From Flaccisagitta enflata (Eukaryota; Chaetognatha; Sagittoidea; Aphragmophora): 64,000 bases of DNA. The position numbers and the translations under genes were made by a program. The notes beneath the pieces were generated by a model. It saw nothing but the letters and a program-made list of their open reading frames with translations, made no database searches and was not told where the DNA came from. The DNA lies in the NCBI GenBank assembly GCA_965153355.1, contig OZ231128.1, forward strand, positions 25,048,001 through 25,112,000, written 5' to 3'. This document shows, piece after piece, positions 30,491 through 44,334 of the stretch. Numbering within the stretch: the first letter of the stretch is position 1; each line of letters opens with the position of its first letter.

Positions 30491-30732
30491 TTTTTAGTTG
30501 CGGACACGCGACTCTATAAAAGGCTTTGTCCGTCCGTTCCTCCATCCATCCCTCCGTCCATCCGTCTGTCCGTCCGTCCGTCCGTGGTGATCGAGTCGAA
30601 AAGTGGAAAAACGAGCGTTTCAAGTACTTATCGTGAATGTTTGTGTGTGGGGTCAGGGGATTGAGGTGTGGATGGGGGTCGGACGCCCCTGCCCACCCGT
30701 CCGCAACTACATTGTGACTCCGCGTCACTTGT
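30491..30732 (+). mobile_element. family-1 hairpin-ended repeat, GTCACTTGTT-end subtype
   Basis: Head TTTTTAGTTGCGGACACGCG plus ACT, CCGTCCGTCC tract, CGAAAAGTGGAAAAACG, far arm CCCGTCCGCAACTACATTG and end CGCGTCACTTGTT. The same end subtype occurs at 49008-49680 and 51405-51575. Confidence 0.75.
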
Positions 30733-30984
30733 TACTCGTCTTTTCACGTCCACCAGATGTAATCGTGAAGATGAAAGCGTGTGATTGAGTCAGTCATTTT
30801 AATGGTTTTCTAAATTGACATGTTTAACATACGCGCAAATATTTCTTCTCTGCTTTTGCCTCAGCCTCTCCCTCGCTAGGCTCCTGTTTTTGTTTGCGTC
30901 TTCTGACAATTTATGATCATCTGACTCACTTTCTCCTTCTGTCTTTGTATACATCTATCTCCGTTATTCAGTCTGTCTTTGTGT

Positions 30985-31414
<430 letters not shown>

Positions 31415-31737
31415 AGTATTTCACATTGGGGCAGGGTGGTGATAAGGGGGCAAATGGGGGGGAGTTGTTTTCTCTCTTTCATTTCAATTTCCGCGCGCGT
31501 TTTGACATCTGTATCGCGGCTCTAAAAGTGAAGTAATGTAAACAAAGACGATTAGGAAATCTCGCTCGTTTTTCTCTTTATTTTCTTTTTCTGTCGTTCT
31601 TTTTTCGCGAATCTTCTTCTTATTCACGTACAGGGTGTTTCTCATCAATGAAATTACATGAAAGCAAAAGTGAGCATTCCTGGTATTGTATCATAACATA
31701 GAGAAAAATCAGTTTGTTATCATCGATATCAAAATTT

Positions 31738-31950
31738 CTTTTTAGTCGCGTGCTACGCGACTCTTCACCCCGCTTTGTCGGTCCGTCTGTCCGTCCGTTG
31801 GTCCGTCCGTTGGTCCATCCGTAACACTCTACTTTTTTTTTATTTTTGCAGTCTTTGGCCTCACTGCTCCTGCCCAAAAGATCAAGTGACCGCAAATAAA
31901 GCCCCTTCCCACCTGCACGCCACTGGGGTAGACGTGTATCCGGCCTTGTT
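31738..31950 (+). mobile_element. family-1 hairpin-ended repeat
   Basis: Head TTTTTAGTCGCGTGCTACGC, GTCCGTCCGTTGGTCC tract, GCAGTCTTTGGCCTCACTGC, far arm CACGCCACTGGGG, end GTATCCGGCCTTGTTT. Confidence 0.75.
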
Positions 31951-32134
31951 TGCCCACACTTCAGATGCTAGTATGGTATGATATTTTCAAAGGCTAAACA
32001 GGCTGTTTGTTAATTTGTTTCAATGACATAATGAGTCATAATTAATGACTAATTTGACTAAATAAATCATTTTTCTTAGTTGTCTAAGATGTAGGATAAT
32101 ACATAGAATATATCCAATCATCTCCTTCTTCTAC

Positions 32135-32159
32135 ATCTTCTTCTTTTTCTTCTTCTTTT

Positions 32160-32191
<32 letters not shown>

Positions 32192-32192
32192 T

Positions 32193-32239
<47 letters not shown>

Positions 32240-32335
32240 TTCTTCTTCTTCTTCTTTTTCCTCTTCTTCTCTGTCATCTTCTTCTTCTTCTTCTTCTTTT
32301 TCCTCTTCTTCTCTGTCATCTTCTTCATCTCCTTT
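32135..32335 (+). repeat. (CTT)n microsatellite
   Basis: Interrupted CTT array; the Lys-rich minus-strand frame is an artefact. Confidence 0.95.
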
Positions 32336-32600
32336 TTGGGCAGCGGCCCCGAAGGAGACAAAGTCCTGTAGAACACAGGGGGAATCTGTTCATCCGTCTG
32401 TACGTCCGTGCGGTCGTCCCCCCCAGCCCCATCCTCAGGGTTTTGTCTCCTTGGGGCCCAAATCCAAACTGTATGGCCCAAATCCAAGCAAAATAGCCCA
32501 AATCATAGCAAAATGGTCCAAATCTGGCTAGAAAACCTGAATTCTAGTCCGAATTCTATCATTTTAGCCCCTTAGACCTAGATTCTGGCTTCTGATACCT
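32336..32600 (-). repeat. family-2 repeat, reverse fragment
   Basis: GGGCAGCGGCCCCGAAGGAG, GTCCTGTAGAACACAGGGGG, a tetranucleotide tract and GGCCCAAATCCAA units that match, inverted, 41780-41880. Confidence 0.6.
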
Positions 32601-32674
32601 GGATTCTGGCTAAGCAGCTTCGATATGTTTCGACTTTGTTTTCGAATCGGTTTTTGGGCAGGATTTTCGAGTTA

Positions 32675-33357
32675 CACTTATTTTTTTTTATAAGCACCTC
32701 GTTTATAAGCACGCCCAGCCTCAGATATCGGGAAAATTTAAGCACATTGCTAAGCACGCTCCAGGCTGAGATTTTCAATTTGAAAAAAAATTTTTAATGA
32801 ATTTACAAAAGTATGCCAATTTTTCTTGGAATTCACAAAAAAACAATGGAAACTTTGATAGAAATTGTAATTATCAATGATATAATTTGTTAGTACATTC
32901 AGGATTTTGATTCTGATAAAAATGATTCAATTTCTAATAACATTTAAGAATATTATTGCTTAAATACTGTTGTTAATAAGAATTTGTTGCTGTAACAAGG
33001 ATCAACAAAAAAGAAAAATATATCATGATATAAAAAATTTACAGTAAATCAAGTTACTAATCTTATCTTATAGTTTTTATGAATATAAGACGTCATTGAA
33101 AGATACTGCATATTTTTGTATACAAAAAATATTCATTACTGTATTTCGTATTATATTTTATTCTATACTATACAATACTCTATGTTATACTGTTTTCTTT
33201 ATCCTACTTTGTACTTCATTCAATACGGAATAGCATAATTACTTACCGATAAATAATAAGCACGCAATTAAGCACATTTCAGCCTTGAAAATGAGATTTT
33301 GCTAAGCACGCTCAGCCTCAGCCAAAATAAGTGCGTGCTTATAAAAAAAAAAAAGTG
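32675..33357. mobile_element. TA-flanked MITE, family 4, AAGCAC subfamily
   Basis: TA duplicates at 32673-32674 and 33358-33359; ends CACTTATTTTTTTTTATAAG and CTTATAAAAAAAAAAAAGTG; repeated AAGCACG motifs in both arms (for example TTTATAAGCACGCCCAGCC). No transposase. Homologue at 53728-54449. Confidence 0.85.
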
Positions 33358-33393
33358 TAGGTCGAAATGGTCAGTTTTTCGAGGAGAGGTCGA

Positions 33394-33495
<102 letters not shown>

Positions 33496-33715
33496 AGCGG
33501 CATTTGACGAGGAAGAGAAAAAAGATAGGGAAATCGATCGGCACCATTGTGTACCATTGATAATGGCATTATTGCCGCTCCTTGTCTCATTTCGTATCGA
33601 CTTTTTGTTTCGACCAGGCGAAAAAAGGCATCACCATTTCGTCCACCGGATGGACGAAAAAATAGCTTATATCGATCGAATTCGACCGCCCCTTCAAAAA
33701 CCCTTTTCGAAGCTG

Positions 33716-33985
33716 CTTAATTCTGGCTTCTAAAACCCACATCCTGGCTTCTAAAAACCCACATCCTGGCGTTAGAGACCAAGATTCTGGCCTCAAAGAC
33801 CTAAATCCTGACCTCAGAGACCCAAATCCAAGCCTTAGAGACTCAAATCCTGGCCTGCTCCCCCCTTGATTTAACCAACAAACTACTCTACAGGACTTTG
33901 TCCCCTTCGGGGCCGCTGCCCTGCTCCCCCTCAACATAAATCACATACTGCTCAAGCAGGGCACGGGTACCGCTGACCACTTACT
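33716..33985 (-). repeat. family-2 repeat, reverse fragment
   Basis: CTGGCTTCTAAAACCCACAT and CTCAAAGACCTAAATCCTGA units, then CTACAGGACTTTGTCCCCTT and CGGGGCCGCTGCCCTGC. Confidence 0.6.
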
Positions 33986-33999
33986 GCCTTTGGGCTGCT

Positions 34000-34093
34000 A
34001 TTCTTCTTCTTCTTCTTCTTCTTCTTCTTCTTCTTCTTCTTCTTCTTCTTCTTCTTCTTCTTCTTCTTCTTCTTCTTCTTCTTCTTCTTCTTC
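34000..34093 (+). repeat. (CTT)n microsatellite
   Basis: About 31 units. Confidence 0.95.
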
Positions 34094-34351
34094 CTCCTCC
34101 TCCTCATCTCCTTCACCTTCTTCTTCCAGCTTCTGCATGTGTTTCTTCTATTCCCTTTCCTTCCGCTTGTCCCGTTCACCCGACGTCTGTTTCCCATCTC
34201 CACAAAATCAATTTTGGCGTCAATATTAAACAAATCGTCATCGGAACATTTTCGTCAACAGTCTTTTGATCGGCTGCCGCTTTTGTCTTCCCTTATCTTC
34301 TAGATGGGATTGCCACTCCTCCCCGATGCAGCCCCCCTCTTTTAAGATGGC

Positions 34352-34520
34352 AAACAAAGACGGATACACGACTACCCAAGTCGCCTGCTGGTGGGAAGGG
34401 GCGGAGATGCAGAATAAAATGCCCGACTTAGCTTTGCGGACAGACAGACTGACCGACCGACCGACGGCAGACGGACTGACCAACATAGCAGGTGATCGAG
34501 TCGCGTACACGCGATTAAAA
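34352..34520 (-). mobile_element. family-1 hairpin-ended repeat, reverse copy
   Basis: AACAAAGACGGATACACG, arm CAAGTCGCCTGCTGG, GACCGACCGACCGACGG tract, hairpin GAGTCGCGTACACGCGATT, then AAAA. Confidence 0.7.
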
Positions 34521-36569
34521 ACTTTTTTGTTTGAGAATTGGTCTGATACGTAAATGAATCATAATACGAGGACAATTATAAATAAAATGAACACCAACAG
34601 ATATCTTTAGAACACAGAGTATGTTCCTGTTTGTCATTGTGTTAAAAGAAATTATATTTTCTTACTTCCTGTCATGATTAATGTCTTTTGCAATATCGAA
34701 TGATATGAAAACAAGCTGATGGTTATTAGACCGTGGTAGGAGAGGTAAAGCAGCTTAATCACCCAACTAGCATATCGACCGCCAAAACTATCATATATTC
34801 TCATTCCTAATCTTTCCCACCGCATTGTTCCTTCTTAGAGGGTCTTGTCCGTCCGTTTCTCCGAAGGATGGTCGGCAACGCGAAATTTGGAACTATGCGA
34901 CATAGGCCGAAAAAAGTGATCTTCAAAAATTACTGCCCGGACACTCATATTACAGCCCCCGTGTAAGTCTCACAAAACTGACCCTCTCCACTCGCTAAAC
35001 TTTCGCTGCTCACTCACATTGCTGCCCCTACCCAATACCCACCCGCAATCGACTGCTAGATGATACGGCATCCGGCCTTGTTTTCTGGACCATTTGATCT
35101 AATCATGTTTTTGCTTTTACTAAGAAACATACCTGAGTCATTTGGGAACTAAAAGATATTTTTTTCTTCTGTTGTGACGTCATCCCATTTACGCAAAAAC
35201 GAAGAAAGACTAAGTCAATCTTCTCCCTAATTGCTACCTTTAAGTTTGACAAAGACCCACCTTAATTAAAGGCGTTTTTAAAAAGCAGAATGATGATTTA
35301 TATCGAGATAATGATTATATACGTGCCCTCAGGAGACCGATTAGGAAAGAGATCCATCCAATTTTCGAAAAACAGTTCAATTTTATGCATCAAAAGTCAA
35401 GCTAATAGTGCGTTCATAGGCATTTTGTTTCTCATTGTGCGAGTTAAACTCTTTTCATACACTGAAGAGTGCATTTGGAAGTATTGTCGCATTAGTAGAA
35501 ATGCTCATTTGGGATAAAAGTTTTAATCAGGCCTGTATATTCTTGAGTTTCCCGTGACGTATCATGGGGAAGAAAATCAAAGGCAGGGGGGGGGGGAAAT
35601 CAAAAGCGACTCAAGAATATACACCCCTGAAGTTTTTTAAAACGCCGACGGATATCGAGACGACTGATAGTAAAGTAAGAACTTGGTAGAGCGACCCTGG
35701 TGTCAACGCGACATGATATTGTAGAGAAGTGAGCTAACATGGCCTGGCATACAGCTGGAGTAGAACCATTAAACCAAATTCTTGATTTGGGCACAAAATA
35801 GATGATGAAAATGGTTTCTCTGACTCTTTTTTTTTATTCATGTTATCATAAGAAATAACCAATACCTGAGCTTAGTGGCCAATGAAGAGACAAACACAAC
35901 ATATTTTCGATTTTTATTAGCATAGCTGGTAATGGCAATGGTTTGTTTTATTTTGTTTCAATAATAGATAATGAATAATGCTAGAAATGCCAGGTTGGAG
36001 CAAAATGAAGGTTCCTTCCGAGCGCTTTCCAACGGACTGTATTTTCAATCAGTTGTTTGATAAATTAACCAGTTAAAAGCACGGTTTTTCTATAAACATG
36101 CACTTACACTTGCACCCAGCAATAACGGATCCGAGAGCAACGGTTATAAAACTTTAGTTCCATTGTGTGATTTCTCTCTTGTAGTGGCATCCGTTATTTT
36201 GGGGTTCAAGTGTATCTCTTAGACGTCCAATTTCATTCACTCATTCCTCATAAAAGTGGCCTAACTCTCAAACAAAAATGATTCCATCGAAAGTTACACC
36301 AAAGGGGCACTTTTTCGCGGGTCATTCGCGAAAAAGAAATATGTTCTCTCTCTCTCTCTCTCTTTCTGAGCCTCTCTCTTGAAAAGCTGACATTTTTCGT
36401 CACGGCCGGATTCCCCCGAGTTGGCATCAATAACATTCTTGTCACGCGGAGGCCGAAATAAACCGAAACCGAAAGAAAGACGGCAAAAAGTCCCGCAAAG
36501 TCGAAGAAAGTGTACACCAAGACTTAAGTCCGAGAAACACGCAATCCAATTGGGAAGACGGAATCGATG
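34521..36569. other. mostly unrecognised; decayed family-1 copy and one inverted repeat
   Basis: A family-1 remnant is visible at about 34835-35083 (TTGTCCGTCCGTTTC ... GGCATCCGGCCTTGTTTT). An inverted repeat CTGTATATTCTTGAGT ... ACTCAAGAATATACACCCCTG spans about 35532-35630 around a G10 run. The remainder shows no gene or family. Confidence 0.45.
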
Positions 36570-36812
36570 ATGGAGGTAGTGGAAGACGGACTGAAGTGGA
36601 AGGCACTGGAAGACGGACTGAAGTGGAAGGCACTGGAAGACGGACTGAGGCTGAGCTGGGGCAGTGAATTGGAGGCCAAACATGCATTTGGGCGGGGGCA
36701 GTGAAACCGCAACCGCACATTACCCCCAAAAGATAAACCGATTGACGGATCGACAGACCGATGGATCGATGAAGCGGGTTATTAATTTTATAATAAATTG
36801 CCTGCACGCGAT
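36570..36812. repeat. 27-bp tandem repeat and decayed reverse family-1 copy
   Basis: About three units of 27 bp containing CTGAAGTGGAAGGCACTGG at 36570-36660, then GGGCGGGGGCAGTG ... GACGGATCGACAGACCG ... CCTGCACGCGATGAAAA. Confidence 0.5.
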
Positions 36813-37717
36813 GAAAACCAGAGAAATGACAGACTAGCAACCGGTGGCAGACCAGAGTCACAAGGCAGGGTGTGCGTTTTAGCATTTACGATCAAAACAA
36901 CAACCACTGTCTTAGGCTGGATCAATCCACGAAGAGGCTCGTGCATGGGTAGTGGTCCCCTTGCTGATCAGTCCGTTGCATTGGTCGGAATTCTTTTTTC
37001 TTTTTATCTAAACCATTTGAAACTTTTTTCGAATAAGAAAGACCGGCGACCTTGCCCATTTGGGCCCTTCTAAGCAGGATGTCAAACGTCTAGGTGGCAG
37101 TCAGACAGAAAAACATACATATTCGGACAGACAACAAAAGACAGACACGGGCTAAAAGGTTAACAATAGGGGGAGGAATTACCAGACTGAGAGGCGTCGA
37201 TCTCGGCTAAAAATGACTTATGAACTATTTCTCAGAACAACAAAGAAGGCGAAAGTTTTTGTCCTTCTTGTGCCTCTATTTGCACCGCGACTTTAAAAGG
37301 CCGTTCGCTATCAACACGACACGACGACCATGAAGATAACGATGAAGATGACGAGAACGACGACGATGATGACGTTGACGATGATGAAGATCGTAACGAA
37401 TGACGATAACAACGGTGTCAACGACAATGACGTCGATATCGATAATGGGAATAAAACTGAGGGTAATGATTACGAAGTACAGCTTCACTAGAGTAAAATG
37501 CTAAGCTTTCACTTGTTTGCTGATACAGAAAAATCGTAAATCATATTTTCTTATAGGAAAAAAAAAAGAATTTAGTCAATCGTTGTGCATCTTTTAGAAA
37601 TTCAACTGTAGTCTCAGGCTCTCAGCTGATAGCATTAGGATGTCTATATTGATGAAACTAGTACAATTATGATGACGGTGTCACGGTGATATGGAAGTTA
37701 ATCACGTCGACGATGAT
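36813..37717. other. unrecognised; GAC/GAT-rich trinucleotide patch
   Basis: A degenerate ACG/ATG trinucleotide patch at about 37315-37450. No convincing gene. Confidence 0.45.
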
Positions 37718-37905
<188 letters not shown>

Positions 37906-38039
37906 TTGAATTGTTGATCGAAATCGGTTAAGTTGATGATGATGCATAATCGATTTCGTCACTCAAAAACCTTTTTTTCTATTTTTGACTCATTCCCCAT
38001 TCCCGAAAAACTTTGAACATCAACAGAAATTTGCGAAAT

Positions 38040-38040
<1 letters not shown>

Positions 38041-38124
<84 letters not shown>
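38041..38124 (+). repeat. (CT)n microsatellite
   Basis: Pure CT array of about 84 bp. Confidence 0.95.
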
Positions 38125-38130
<6 letters not shown>

Positions 38131-38238
38131 CATTTTTTCGCACTCTCTCGCTCTCTGCCTTCGCTCGTTCTATCGCACCAAATAAAGTCAAGATCTTTTT
38201 TTCGCCTAAAAAAGAACAAAAAAAAAAACCCAAGGCGT

Positions 38239-38390
38239 TGACTTCCTGATCGCAAACAGTTGAGCAGGGGCAGTCATGCAAGAATCGCTCGCAAATCAAA
38301 AATACTATGGAACGATCGACAGACGGATGGATGAGCAGACAGACGGACGGACCGTCACGGTAACTTATTGAGTCGCCTGTCCGCGACTGA
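38239..38390 (-). mobile_element. family-1 hairpin-ended repeat, reverse copy
   Basis: GAGCAGGGGCAGTCATGC, GACAGACGGACGGACCG tract and terminal hairpin GAGTCGCCTGTCCGCGACT. Confidence 0.6.
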
Positions 38391-38786
38391 GTATGTCCAC
38401 ATTACAACCTCCCAAAAACCCAAATAAGTAAACCGAAAAAAGACAACAAAAAAATACCTCTCATCGTTTTAACGCGGTTTTCTCATCAAAATCAAACCCG
38501 GTTTTCGTTGTGTTGACAGTAAAATTTCAATCGCTTCTTCCAAAATCGTCATACGACGGCGTCCCTCTGAAGCCAACATTTGTGTTTCAAAGAAAGTCAA
38601 AATGGAAAAAATGAATAGATGAAAATGCAAAAACAAGTGAATAAAAGTGAATGAGATGGGTCAGATATAATATTTTAAAAAAAATGCATTTATTTAGCAA
38701 GAGGACCAAGTTTAGCCAATGATACCTAAAGAAAACTATTGAAAATTTCTGTTCTTTTTTTTTTTTTTGTTCACTGATAGGGGGCT
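38391..38786. other. nothing recognised
   Basis: AT-rich, with no family motif. Confidence 0.5.
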
Positions 38787-38927
38787 GGTCGAAATTCTAA
38801 ATTTGCATAGAAAATGAAAAAAAGCAAAAACCAAGAACATAGTTCTCTTCCCAAATTGATTACAGAGAGAACTATGTTTTTCAAAATGCAAAATTTACCT
38901 GTGTGTGGCTTTCTTAGAATTTCGACC
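38787..38927. mobile_element. 141-bp palindromic element (MITE-like)
   Basis: Ends GGTCGAAATTCTAA and TTAGAATTTCGACC, with a central hairpin AACATAGTTCTCT / AGAGAACTATGTT. No clear target duplication. Confidence 0.55.
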
Positions 38928-39193
38928 TAAGAAAATAGAAAAAAATGTAAGTAGAAATTCACTAAAAATCATCATTTTCCTCCTTGTTTTCATGTAAATT
39001 GCTTAGTTCAAATTACATTTTAGGTTAGAATATGATAAAATTGTATGCCCTAAGTATCTTTAGAGACAATTTATCAACTAAAAGCATTCCAGCTTCATTA
39101 TTGTCCAGATAATGATGCAAAAAGTATGATGAAACACTTCATTTTCCTTCAAAAATTTGCCGTCATATTGAAAATTGAATTAAATTTGGTGTA

Positions 39194-39628
39194 CACGATG
39201 TATTTTGTCTAAGAACACTGTTTATAAGAACATTAGCCTCAGATTTAGTGAAAAAATGAGAACATCCTAAAAACATGCTCAGGCTCAGATTTCGGCATGA
39301 ATTTATTCTAAAATACACTTTGATATGATTTTTTTATGGAAACAATCAAAGAAAGTTGAACAGAACTCCAACCTAAACAATTCAATCAGTTACTTTTAGC
39401 ATTTAAATTTTTTTAATTTTATAACTTACAGAAATAAAAAAAATTTTTGGACTGAGAATAAAATATGTTTATTTCATTGAGTTTGAGTAGCTAGCAACGT
39501 TGATTAGGAATCTTCAATGCTACAAAAATAAGAACGGGTTAAGAACGATTGAGCCTGAAAATTGGCAAAGAAATAAGAATGCTGAGCCTCGTTTAAAAAA
39601 ACTGTGTTCTTATAAAAAATACGGAGTG
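39194..39628. mobile_element. TA-flanked MITE, family 4, AAGAAC subfamily
   Basis: Flanked by TA (39192-39193 and 39629-39630), ends CACGATGTATTTTG and CTTATAAAAAATACGGAGTG, with repeated AAGAAC motifs (GTTTATAAGAACATTAGCC) where the other subfamily has AAGCAC. More diverged than the copy at 49050. Confidence 0.65.
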
Positions 39629-39784
39629 TATCACACATATACATATATACGCTGGAATTTCGTCGGCCATTCGCGTCGGTCTCTTGGCAATGCTTTTATC
39701 GACAGGTTGTCCATCAATTATCATGTTGTTTTTTTTACCTTTGACTCAGTGTTAGTCAAATGGTTTTTTTTCCTTTCTACATTT

Positions 39785-39820
39785 TCTTCCTCTCTGTCTT
39801 TCTCTCTTTCTTTCTTTCTC

Positions 39821-39900
<80 letters not shown>

Positions 39901-40081
39901 TTTTTTCTTTCTTTCTCTCTCTTTCTTTCTTTCTTTCTTTGTTATTTTCTTTGTCTTTTTCACTTTCTTCTTCTTTTCCTTAAAGTTTTTTCTTTATATC
40001 TATTTCTCTTTTTTTTCTTATTTCTTTTTCTTATTTATCATTTCATCCCTTCTAGTTCTATCGTTTTTACATTTCATCTTC

Positions 40082-40165
<84 letters not shown>
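39785..40165 (+). repeat. (CTTT)n and (CT)n microsatellites
   Basis: (CTTT)n at about 39805-39945 and (CT)n at 40089-40165. Confidence 0.95.
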
Positions 40166-40169
<4 letters not shown>

Positions 40170-40979
40170 GTCTGTCCTTTCTCTTTTTTTTTAAGTGTTT
40201 TTCGGCGTTTCAAATGGCTTCGGGGTCCCTCGTAATTCTGAGGCACACGCGTCAACTACTTGAAGCCATAGGAAGTTTGGAACCACGCGTAGTCAGTCGT
40301 GGAACTGAACAGGTGCAAAAAAAATAAAAAAAACTGGCAGTTGATTCTTCCTTCTTTCTGCCACGCGATGCCCATGTGTGACCGACGTACCCTTTCGTAG
40401 TGATGCGATGACCCTCCGAGCAGCCGACATTTGATATATTTCCCTTGCAAAACTTGCATACTCAACACGATTCCAGCAAGACTGACCGTAAACATGTGTG
40501 TTGCATTCCGTATCCTATGTCACAACGATAGTATATCCCCTCCTACCATTAGATTTTCGCGGGCCCTTCGCGGATAAATCATGGGAGATACGTGTCCCTG
40601 CGCCTGCCGTATCGAGCCTCTTGCCAATCTAGGCATCAGGCCGGTTGAAAATTGCGAAGTATTACAACAACGAATTGATTCTTTTAGATATGTTTGACAT
40701 AATTAGATCTTATCGGCAGGAAGCTGACAACACGCAAAACGGGGGGGGGGGGGGATTACTTTTAAAAAGCCAAAAATGATCTTTTTTTTATTTTCCACAA
40801 TAAAAATGATGACTTAGAATTTCAGTCCGGACTCAAATCGACTGTTTCCTGAAATATCGCAAATAGAATAGGAAAGTTTTGTCAAAACTGCATTATGCAA
40901 ATGAGGTACGGAACGCTGATTTCAAAACGTTTACACGAACAGTTGAAAAGTAGAAAAAGGGTAAACGACAAAATACAAT
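40166..40979. other. nothing recognised
   Basis: Includes a G14 run at 40741-40754. No gene or family motif. Confidence 0.5.
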
Positions 40980-42500
40980 AAACAGGTCGCCCAAGGGCAA
41001 TATGAGGTCAGCGATACCCGTTGCCCTGCTTTGAGTGATTGTGAATTGGAGTGAGGGGAAGCAGGGCAGCGGCCTCGAAGGGGACGAAGTCCTGTAGAAC
41101 ACAGGGGGACTTTCGTTCGTCCTGCCTGAAGATGTGGATGAGATGCTGTAGAGGGCTGACTGAAGGCCATCAAGAGCCTAAACTGAGGTCTAATTAGCAG
41201 CCCAAAGGCAGTAAGTGGTCAGCGGTACCCATGCCCTGCTTGAGTAGGAAGTGATGAAAGTTGAGAGGGAGCAGGGCAGCGGCCCCGAAGGGGACGAAGT
41301 CCTGTAGAACACAGGGGGAATCTGTCCGTCCGTCCATCCGTTCGTCCGTCCTGTTTGCCTTCCTTCTGTCCAGGATGCCCTGTTATTCAAATTTTCATTG
41401 AATATCAAGGAGAACTGACAAAAGGCAGAATATGGACAATGGTACCCTTGCCATTTTTGTATAGTTTGTAGGTTAAGTTGAGGCAGGAGCAGGCCAGGAT
41501 CTGGGTCTCTGAGGCCAGAATCTGGGTCTCAGAGACCAATTTCTTGGTCTCAGAGGCAATGATTTCAGTTTCCGAGGTCAGGATTTGGTCCTCTGAGGCT
41601 AGGATTTAGGTCTTTTAGGCCAGCACCTTGGTCTTGGAGGTCAGAATCTTGGTCCCAAAGGTCAGGATCTGGGTCTCTAAGGCTTGGATGTGGGTTTTTG
41701 GAGCCAGAATCTAAGTTAAAGGGGCCAAGATGATAGAACTCAGGCCAGAATTCTGGTTTTCTTGCCAGAAAAGGCCCATTGTACCTGGTCTTAGGCCATT
41801 TTGGATTTGGCCAATTTTGGGCGGATTTGGCCTTTTTTGCTTGGATTTGGGCCATACAGTTTGGATTTGGGCCCCAAAGGAGACAAAGCTGAGGGTGGGG
41901 TGAGGGGGGGGACGGACGGATGGACGGACGGACGGACGGATGGACAGATTCCCCCTGTGTTCTACAGGACTTCGTCCCCTTCGGGGCCGCTGCCCAAAAG
42001 GCTTATGTAAGGCCTGAGAATGCCAATCAGAAGCTTGAGAGGGCTGAATTGAGGCTTGAGAGGTCTGACTTGGGGCTTGAAAGAGCTGGATTGAGGCTTG
42101 AAAGGTCAGAGCACTGAGAGCAACAAAATGAGGCTTAGACAGCTGATTTGAGGCCTGAGAGGCCTAATTTGAGGCCTGAGAGGCTAGGTTTGAGGTCTGA
42201 GAATTTGGATTTGAGGCCTGAGAAGCCTAATTTGAGGCCTGAGAGGTTGAATTTGAGGCCTGAGAGGCCAAATTTGAGGCCTAAGAGGCTAGATTTGAGG
42301 CCTGAGAGGCTGGAGTTGAGGCCTGAGAGGCTGGATTTGAGGCCTGAGAGGCCAGATTTGAGGTATCAGAGGCCAGATTTAAGGCCTGAAGGGCCTGATG
42401 AGGGGGCGGGGGGGGGACGAACGAATGGAGGAACAAACGAACGAACGAAAGTCCCCCTGTGTTCTACAGGACTTCGTCCCCTTCGGGGCCGCTGCCCAAA
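40980..42500. repeat. cluster of family-2 repeats and their minisatellites
   Basis: Reverse caps at about 41060-41120 and 41270-41350 (GCAGCGGCCCCGAAGGGGAC, GTCCTGTAGAACACAGGGGG), a GGTCTCAGAGGCCAG-type minisatellite at 41480-41720, forward caps at 41940-42000 and 42450-42500, and a clean 20-bp TTTGAGGCCTGAGAGGCC array at 42140-42390. All ORFs here derive from the repeats. Confidence 0.7.
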
Positions 42501-42604
42501 AGTGACAAATATGGATTCTTCAAACAAAGAGCAAAGGAGATGAATGGTCATGTTGAAAAATTGGGAAATTGCATAAGCGGGGAAAAATATACACACGGAG
42601 AGTC

Positions 42605-43262
<658 letters not shown>

Positions 43263-44334
43263 GAGACAGACAGAGAAAGACAGAAACAGACAGGGACAGA
43301 CAGAGACGGAGATAAACAGAGAGACCGACAGAGACAGAGACAGAGACAAACAGAGAGACCGTCAGAGATAGGAAGACAGACAGCCGGAAAATCGATGGAA
43401 TGGAGGGAAATACAGAGACGTGCGCAGATTGTCTCATAGAAACGGACTGAGCTCGAACGAGAGAGAAAAGGTGAGAGTGACAGAACAAAGAGCAATTGTG
43501 AATTTAAGCCCTGGGAACCACCGTCGTGTCATTTATTCATGGTCTTTTTTCATTGTTCTTCCTTTTTTTGGAAGCGAAGGAGTGAAAGTCTCCAAGCGAA
43601 AGTCTCCGCAATTCGGAATAACTTCCAACTCAGAATTATCGACGACAACGACAACGAAAACGATTACGGCAACGACAACGACATCGACAACGACAACGCC
43701 CTCGGGGGAGGTATCAGATGATTTATGCTTGTAATGGTTTTGCAAAACGAAAAAAAGAAGCCAAAAAATCATCTCTTGAATTTAGATGACCACGACTCTA
43801 TAAAACTGGCTGTGTCCGTCTCCGTCTCAGTCAATGAATCTACACACTAATCTTTGATACACAATTATTTTATAAGCTATGAGAATGAGCTGTTACTGCG
43901 CCTGCCCGGAAGTTGAAGGGTCTTCCGCATCCTTACCCTTTATTTGTCAATTTAACGATTAGTCCGTATGGATAAGAATTTCGACCCTGCACCCTACTTA
44001 CTGTAATTTTGATGTGAAATGATACAAACTTACAAGAGTCACAAAATACGTTGCTCTATCTGAGTTTGTATCACGTCATGTTGGAATAAAATTGGGGTCA
44101 AGGGATGGCTCTTATGTCCATGTTGTCCTTTACTTATGGTCTATCCATTAGATACCATTTTCTTCTCGTCCGTAACACTTTTTTTGGCGTGACGTGATGA
44201 CATCTTAATCGTATGAAATGTGCGACAAAAAGTCTCTTACAAAAAACATGAAGAGAAATGTTTTTTTTTTTCAAAATCAACTGAAAATCTAAAGATACAC
44301 AAAACATTCAATAGTTACTTATTCCTGTTTAGTC
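43263..44334. other. mostly unrecognised
   Basis: An ACG-rich trinucleotide patch at about 43640-43700 and a decayed family-1 remnant at about 43790-43950 (CACGACTCTATAAAACTGGC ... CTGCGCCTGCCCGG). Nothing else recognised. Confidence 0.45.

Noticed and set aside
39500-40327. 275-aa plus frame
   Set aside because: Its middle is (CTTT)n/(CT)n translation and its start lies in a family-4 MITE; nothing conserved.
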